Shown piece by piece: positions 61,269-64,000 of a DNA stretch of 64,000 nucleotides. Origin of the DNA: Mycobacterium fragae. GTDB taxonomy: Bacteria; Actinomycetota; Actinomycetes; Mycobacteriales; Mycobacteriaceae. The position numbers were made by a program, and so were the translations under genes. The notes under the pieces were generated by a model that saw only the letters and a program-made list of their open reading frames with translations, was not told where the DNA came from and did no database searches. The stretch covers positions 62,001-126,000 of the forward strand of contig NZ_LQOW01000005.1 in assembly GCF_002102185.1 (NCBI RefSeq), read 5' to 3'. Positions within the stretch are counted from its first letter, which is position 1; the number at the start of each line of letters is the position of its first letter.

Positions 61269-62555
61269 TCACAGTCGATTTGCGCGAGGATTGGTGCTCC
61301 CTAGCTTTGAAAGAACTTCGGCGACAACGGAGTCCGCGGCGACGTCGACCTGTTCGCCCGTCGTCAGATCCTTGACCCCGATTGTTCCCGATTCGATGTC
61401 GCGGTCACCGGCGACCAGCGCGAGCCGCGCACCGGAGCGGTCGGCGGCACGCATCGCGCCCTTGAGACCGCGGTCGCCATAGGCCAAGTCGACTCGCACA
61501 CCGGCGGCTCGCAGCTGCCCGGCCAGCACCGCAAGCCGCAACTTGGCCTGCTCGCCCAGCGGCACGCCGAACACATCGCAACGCGCCGTAACGCCAACAC
61601 TTTTGCCCTCGGCTCGCAGCGCCAGCAGGGTGCGGTCCACGCCGAGACCAAACCCGATGCCGGACAGGTCGGCTCCCCCGAGCTGGCGCATCAGGCCGTC
61701 GTAGCGGCCACCGCCGCCGATGCCCGACTGCGCGCCCAGGCCGTCGTGCACGAACTCGAACGCGGTCTTGGTGTAGTAGTCCAGACCGCGCACCATCCGC
61801 GGGTTGACGACGTATGGCACGCCGAGACCGTCCAGGTGCGCCAGCACGGTTTCGAAATGCTGCTTGGCGACATCGGATAGGTGGTCGAGCATCACCGGCG
61901 CGTCCGCCGTCATCGCCTTGACCTCGGGGCGCTTGTCGTCGAGCACCCGCAGCGGGTTGAGCTCGGCCCGGCGGCGGGTTTCCTCGTCGAGGTCGAGTTG
62001 AAACAGGAAGTCCTGTAACAACTCTCGGTAATGCGGGCGGCAGGTGTCGTCGCCCAGCGAGGTGATCTCCAGCCGGAACCCGTCGAGGCCCAGCGAGCGG
62101 AAGCCGGCGTCGGCGACCGCGATCACCTCGGCGTCCAGCGCGGGGTCGTCGACGCCGATTGCCTCCACACCGACCTGCTGCAGTTGGCGATAGCGCCCGG
62201 CCTGGGGCCGCTCGTAGCGGAAGAACGGCCCGGCATAGCACAGCTTGATGGGCAGCGCCCCGCGGTCCAGGCCGTGTTCGATCACCGCACGCACCACCCC
62301 GGCGGTGCCCTCCGGGCGCAGCGTGACCGAGCGGTCGCCGCGGTCGGTGAAGGTGTACATCTCCTTCGACACCACGTCGGTGGACTCCCCCACGCCGCGC
62401 GCGAAAAGCGCGGTATCCTCGAAGATCGGCAGCTCGATGTCGCTGTAGCCGGCCCGGCGGGCGGCGTCGAGCAACCCGTCGCGCACCGCGACGAACTGCG
62501 CCGAGTCGGGCGGGACGTATTCCGGCACGCCCTTTGGCGCGCTGAATTGGGTCAC
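61269..62555 (-). CDS. hisS: Histidyl-tRNA synthetase
   Basis: A 428-residue class II synthetase with motif 2 [18 protein letters not shown], the histidine-binding [13 protein letters not shown], motif 3 [15 protein letters not shown] and a C-terminal anticodon-binding domain. GTG at 62553–62555 overlaps the metallo-hydrolase stop (GTGA); a longer frame upstream was rejected. Confidence 0.97.
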   Translation of the reverse strand: MTQFSAPKGVPEYVPPDSAQFVAVRDGLLDAARRAGYSDIELPIFEDTALFARGVGESTDVVSKEMYTFTDRGDRSVTLRPEGTAGVVRAVIEHGLDRGALPIKLCYAGPFFRYERPQAGRYRQLQQVGVEAIGVDDPALDAEVIAVADAGFRSLGLDGFRLEITSLGDDTCRPHYRELLQDFLFQLDLDEETRRRAELNPLRVLDDKRPEVKAMTADAPVMLDHLSDVAKQHFETVLAHLDGLGVPYVVNPRMVRGLDYYTKTAFEFVHDGLGAQSGIGGGGRYDGLMRQLGGADLSGIGFGLGVDRTLLALRAEGKSVGVTARCDVFGVPLGEQAKLRLAVLAGQLRAAGVRVDLAYGDRGLKGAMRAADRSGARLALVAGDRDIESGTIGVKDLTTGEQVDVAADSVVAEVLSKLGSTNPRANRL

Positions 62556-63214
62556 GGGCTGAGCCCCTCGAGAAACGGGTTGTAGCGGCGTTCGGCGCCG
62601 ATCGTGGTCTGCGGGCCGTGTCCGGGCAGCACCACCGTCTTGTCGTCGAGGACCAGCAGCTTGTCGACGATCGAGCACATCAGGTCGCGCCCGCTGCCAC
62701 CGAACAGGTCGGTGCGGCCCACCGAGCGCTCGAACAGGGTGTCACCGGTGAACACGATGTCGTCATCGTCGCTCACCCGGAAGACCACCGAGCCGCGGGT
62801 GTGGCCGGGCGTGTGGTCGACGGTGACGCTGACGCCCGCGAGGTCGATTTTGTCGCCGTCCCGGTCCAGTTCGACGACCTGCTCGGGCTCGCGGAACATG
62901 GCGCCCAGCAGTATCTGTCCCAGCCGCGGACCGAAGCCCTTGATCGGGTCGGTCAGCATGAACCGGTCCTCGGGGTGGATGTATGCCGGGCAGCCGAAGG
63001 TGTCGGATACCTTCTGCGCCGACCAGATATGGTCGATGTGGCCGTGCGTGAGCAGCACGGCCGCGGGGGTCAGCCGATTCTTGTCAAGGATGCGCCGCAG
63101 CTGGCCCATCGCACGCTGGCCTGGGTCGACGATGATGGCGTCCGCTCCCGGGTGCGGCGCCAGCACATAGCAATTGCACTGCAGCAACCCGGCGGGAAAT
63201 CCGGTGATCAACAC
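62552..63214 (-). CDS. Metallo-beta-lactamase-fold hydrolase (glyoxalase II-like; Rv2581c-like)
   Basis: A 220-residue hydrolase with metal motif THGHIDH, further ligands in [15 protein letters not shown] and LPGHGPQT. Related proteins hydrolyse thioesters such as hydroxyacyl-glutathione; in mycobacteria the thiol partner would differ. GTG at 63214 gives VLITGFPAG, matching the usual N terminus; a GTG at 63259 is an alternative. Coupled to hisS. Confidence 0.9.
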   Translation of the reverse strand: MLITGFPAGLLQCNCYVLAPHPGADAIIVDPGQRAMGQLRRILDKNRLTPAAVLLTHGHIDHIWSAQKVSDTFGCPAYIHPEDRFMLTDPIKGFGPRLGQILLGAMFREPEQVVELDRDGDKIDLAGVSVTVDHTPGHTRGSVVFRVSDDDDIVFTGDTLFERSVGRTDLFGGSGRDLMCSIVDKLLVLDDKTVVLPGHGPQTTIGAERRYNPFLEGLSP

Positions 63215-63324
63215 GAGGTCCAGTTTCCCATTACCGTGCCGCAGCCCGGCCCGCGCCACCTGTATTCAGCATCGGCTGGCACACTCATGCTGACTCAGCA
63301 CACGAACACGAAAGGATATCGGCG

Positions 63325-64000
63325 GTGCCGACCAACGAGCAGCGACGTGCGAATGCCAAGCGCAAACTGGAGCGCCAGCAGGAACGCCGGGCACAGCGCG
63401 CCCGTCGTAATCGCCTCATCGCGATCGTCGGCGCAGCGCTCGCAGCGGTGGCCGTCGTGATCGCGGTGGTGCTCACCTTCGTTCTCACCAATCAGGACAA
63501 GAACAAGCAGGCATCAACCGCCGGCAGCTCACCGACGTCAAACGCATTCCCGGGTGTTCCCCCGTTGCCATCGTTCAAGCCGCCCGCGAACCTGGGCGCC
63601 AACTGCCAGTACCCGCCTTCACCGGATCCGGCCAGCAAGCCGGTGAAACCGCCGAGGACGGGCAAAGTCCCCACCGACCCGGCCCAGGTCAGTGTCAGCA
63701 TGGTGACCGACCAGGGCAATGTCGGCTTGCTGCTCGCCAACAACGAGTCGCCTTGCACCGTCAACAGTTTCGTCAGCCTGGCGACGCAAAAGTTCTTCGA
63801 CGGCACGCAATGCCACCGGTTGTCCACATCGCCGACCCTGAGCGTGCTGCAATGCGGCGACCCGAAGGGCGACGGCACTGGCGGGCCGGGGTATCAGTTC
63901 GCCAACGAATACCCCACCGACCAGTACAAGCCCGACGACCCCAAGGCGCATGAGCCGGTCGTGTACCCACGCGGCACCTTGGCCATGGCCAACAGCGGCC
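63325..64000 (+). CDS. ppiB: Membrane-anchored cyclophilin-type peptidyl-prolyl isomerase (cut at window end)
   Basis: About 225 residues are present. A basic, coiled N terminus is followed by a transmembrane segment (LIAIVGAALAAVAVVIAVVL), a Pro/Ser-rich linker, and the start of the cyclophilin domain (VSMVTDQGNVGLLL, VNSFVSLATQKFFDGTQCHR). The catalytic region continues beyond the window. GTG at 63325 follows AAAGGA. Place matches Rv2582. Confidence 0.93.
   Translation, partial: MPTNEQRRANAKRKLERQQERRAQRARRNRLIAIVGAALAAVAVVIAVVLTFVLTNQDKNKQASTAGSSPTSNAFPGVPPLPSFKPPANLGANCQYPPSPDPASKPVKPPRTGKVPTDPAQVSVSMVTDQGNVGLLLANNESPCTVNSFVSLATQKFFDGTQCHRLSTSPTLSVLQCGDPKGDGTGGPGYQFANEYPTDQYKPDDPKAHEPVVYPRGTLAMANSG

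Overview
The window reads as chromosome of a high-GC actinobacterium, almost certainly a Mycobacterium. The gene order nusB–efp–pepQ–aroQBKC, aroE–mltG–ruvX–alaS, the tandem starvation-type paralogues, rarA, aspS, hisS and ppiB is, from memory, that of the M. tuberculosis Rv2531c–Rv2582 interval. Here it sits directly beside pyrR–pyrB, which lie elsewhere in M. tuberculosis. GTG starts, 4-base ATGA/GTGA overlaps between genes, and probable leaderless starts are frequent. I saw no tRNA, rRNA, insertion sequence, prophage or CRISPR array. No gene-free stretch exceeds 300 bases.

Layout. (a) 1–1500: pyrB (cut by the window edge) and pyrR. (b) 1595–13710: accessory region with a methyltransferase and serine-hydrolase pair, a TetR-controlled flavin monooxygenase, a tightly packed six-gene operon (GntR regulator, two-cluster ferredoxin, lipoprotein binding protein, permease, ATPase, AprA/fumarate-reductase-like flavoprotein ending in HEAT-like repeats), a manganese catalase and a hemerythrin-like protein. 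(c) 13772–23293: Orn/Lys/Arg decarboxylase, nusB, efp, pepQ and four shikimate genes. (d) 23409–27095: a large cyclase/ATPase regulator and a membrane protein. (e) 27158–33258: prepilin-peptidase-like gene, aroE, mltG, ruvX, alaS and a YjbQ-family gene. (f) 33415–34746: tandem paralogues. (g) 34751–39271: a CoA-linked catabolic island with its own GntR regulator. (h) 39272–42608: rarA, a small lipoprotein, a DoxX-like protein and a Pro/Gly-rich membrane protein. (i) 42605–47209: zinc peptidase, transglutaminase-like protein and ATP-grasp/alpha-E fusion. (j) 47253–51998: MmcQ-like gene, an AT-rich promoter region and an Rpf gene, a Ddn-like gene, aspS, a PanE-like gene and an SRPBCC gene. (k) 52008–61167: SnoaL-like gene, esterase, zinc metalloprotease, SOS-box radical SAM gene, an aldolase/XRE-cupin insertion, purple acid phosphatase and an acyl-CoA dehydrogenase. 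(l) 61269–64000: hisS, a metallo-hydrolase and the start of ppiB.

The best candidates for undescribed biology are the flavoprotein/ferredoxin/ABC-transporter cassette (5326–11929), which looks like uptake plus redox processing of a small, perhaps sulfur-containing, compound, and the ATP-grasp/alpha-E/transglutaminase/metallopeptidase operon (42605–47209), which resembles predicted peptide-modification systems. Other notable signals are an AT-rich rpf control region with repeated pentamers, a PanE-like gene with no normal start codon ahead of its Rossmann motif, a perfect SOS box, two related intergenic palindromes and several strong candidate operators. Rv names and family assignments come from recall and motif reading, not from a database search.
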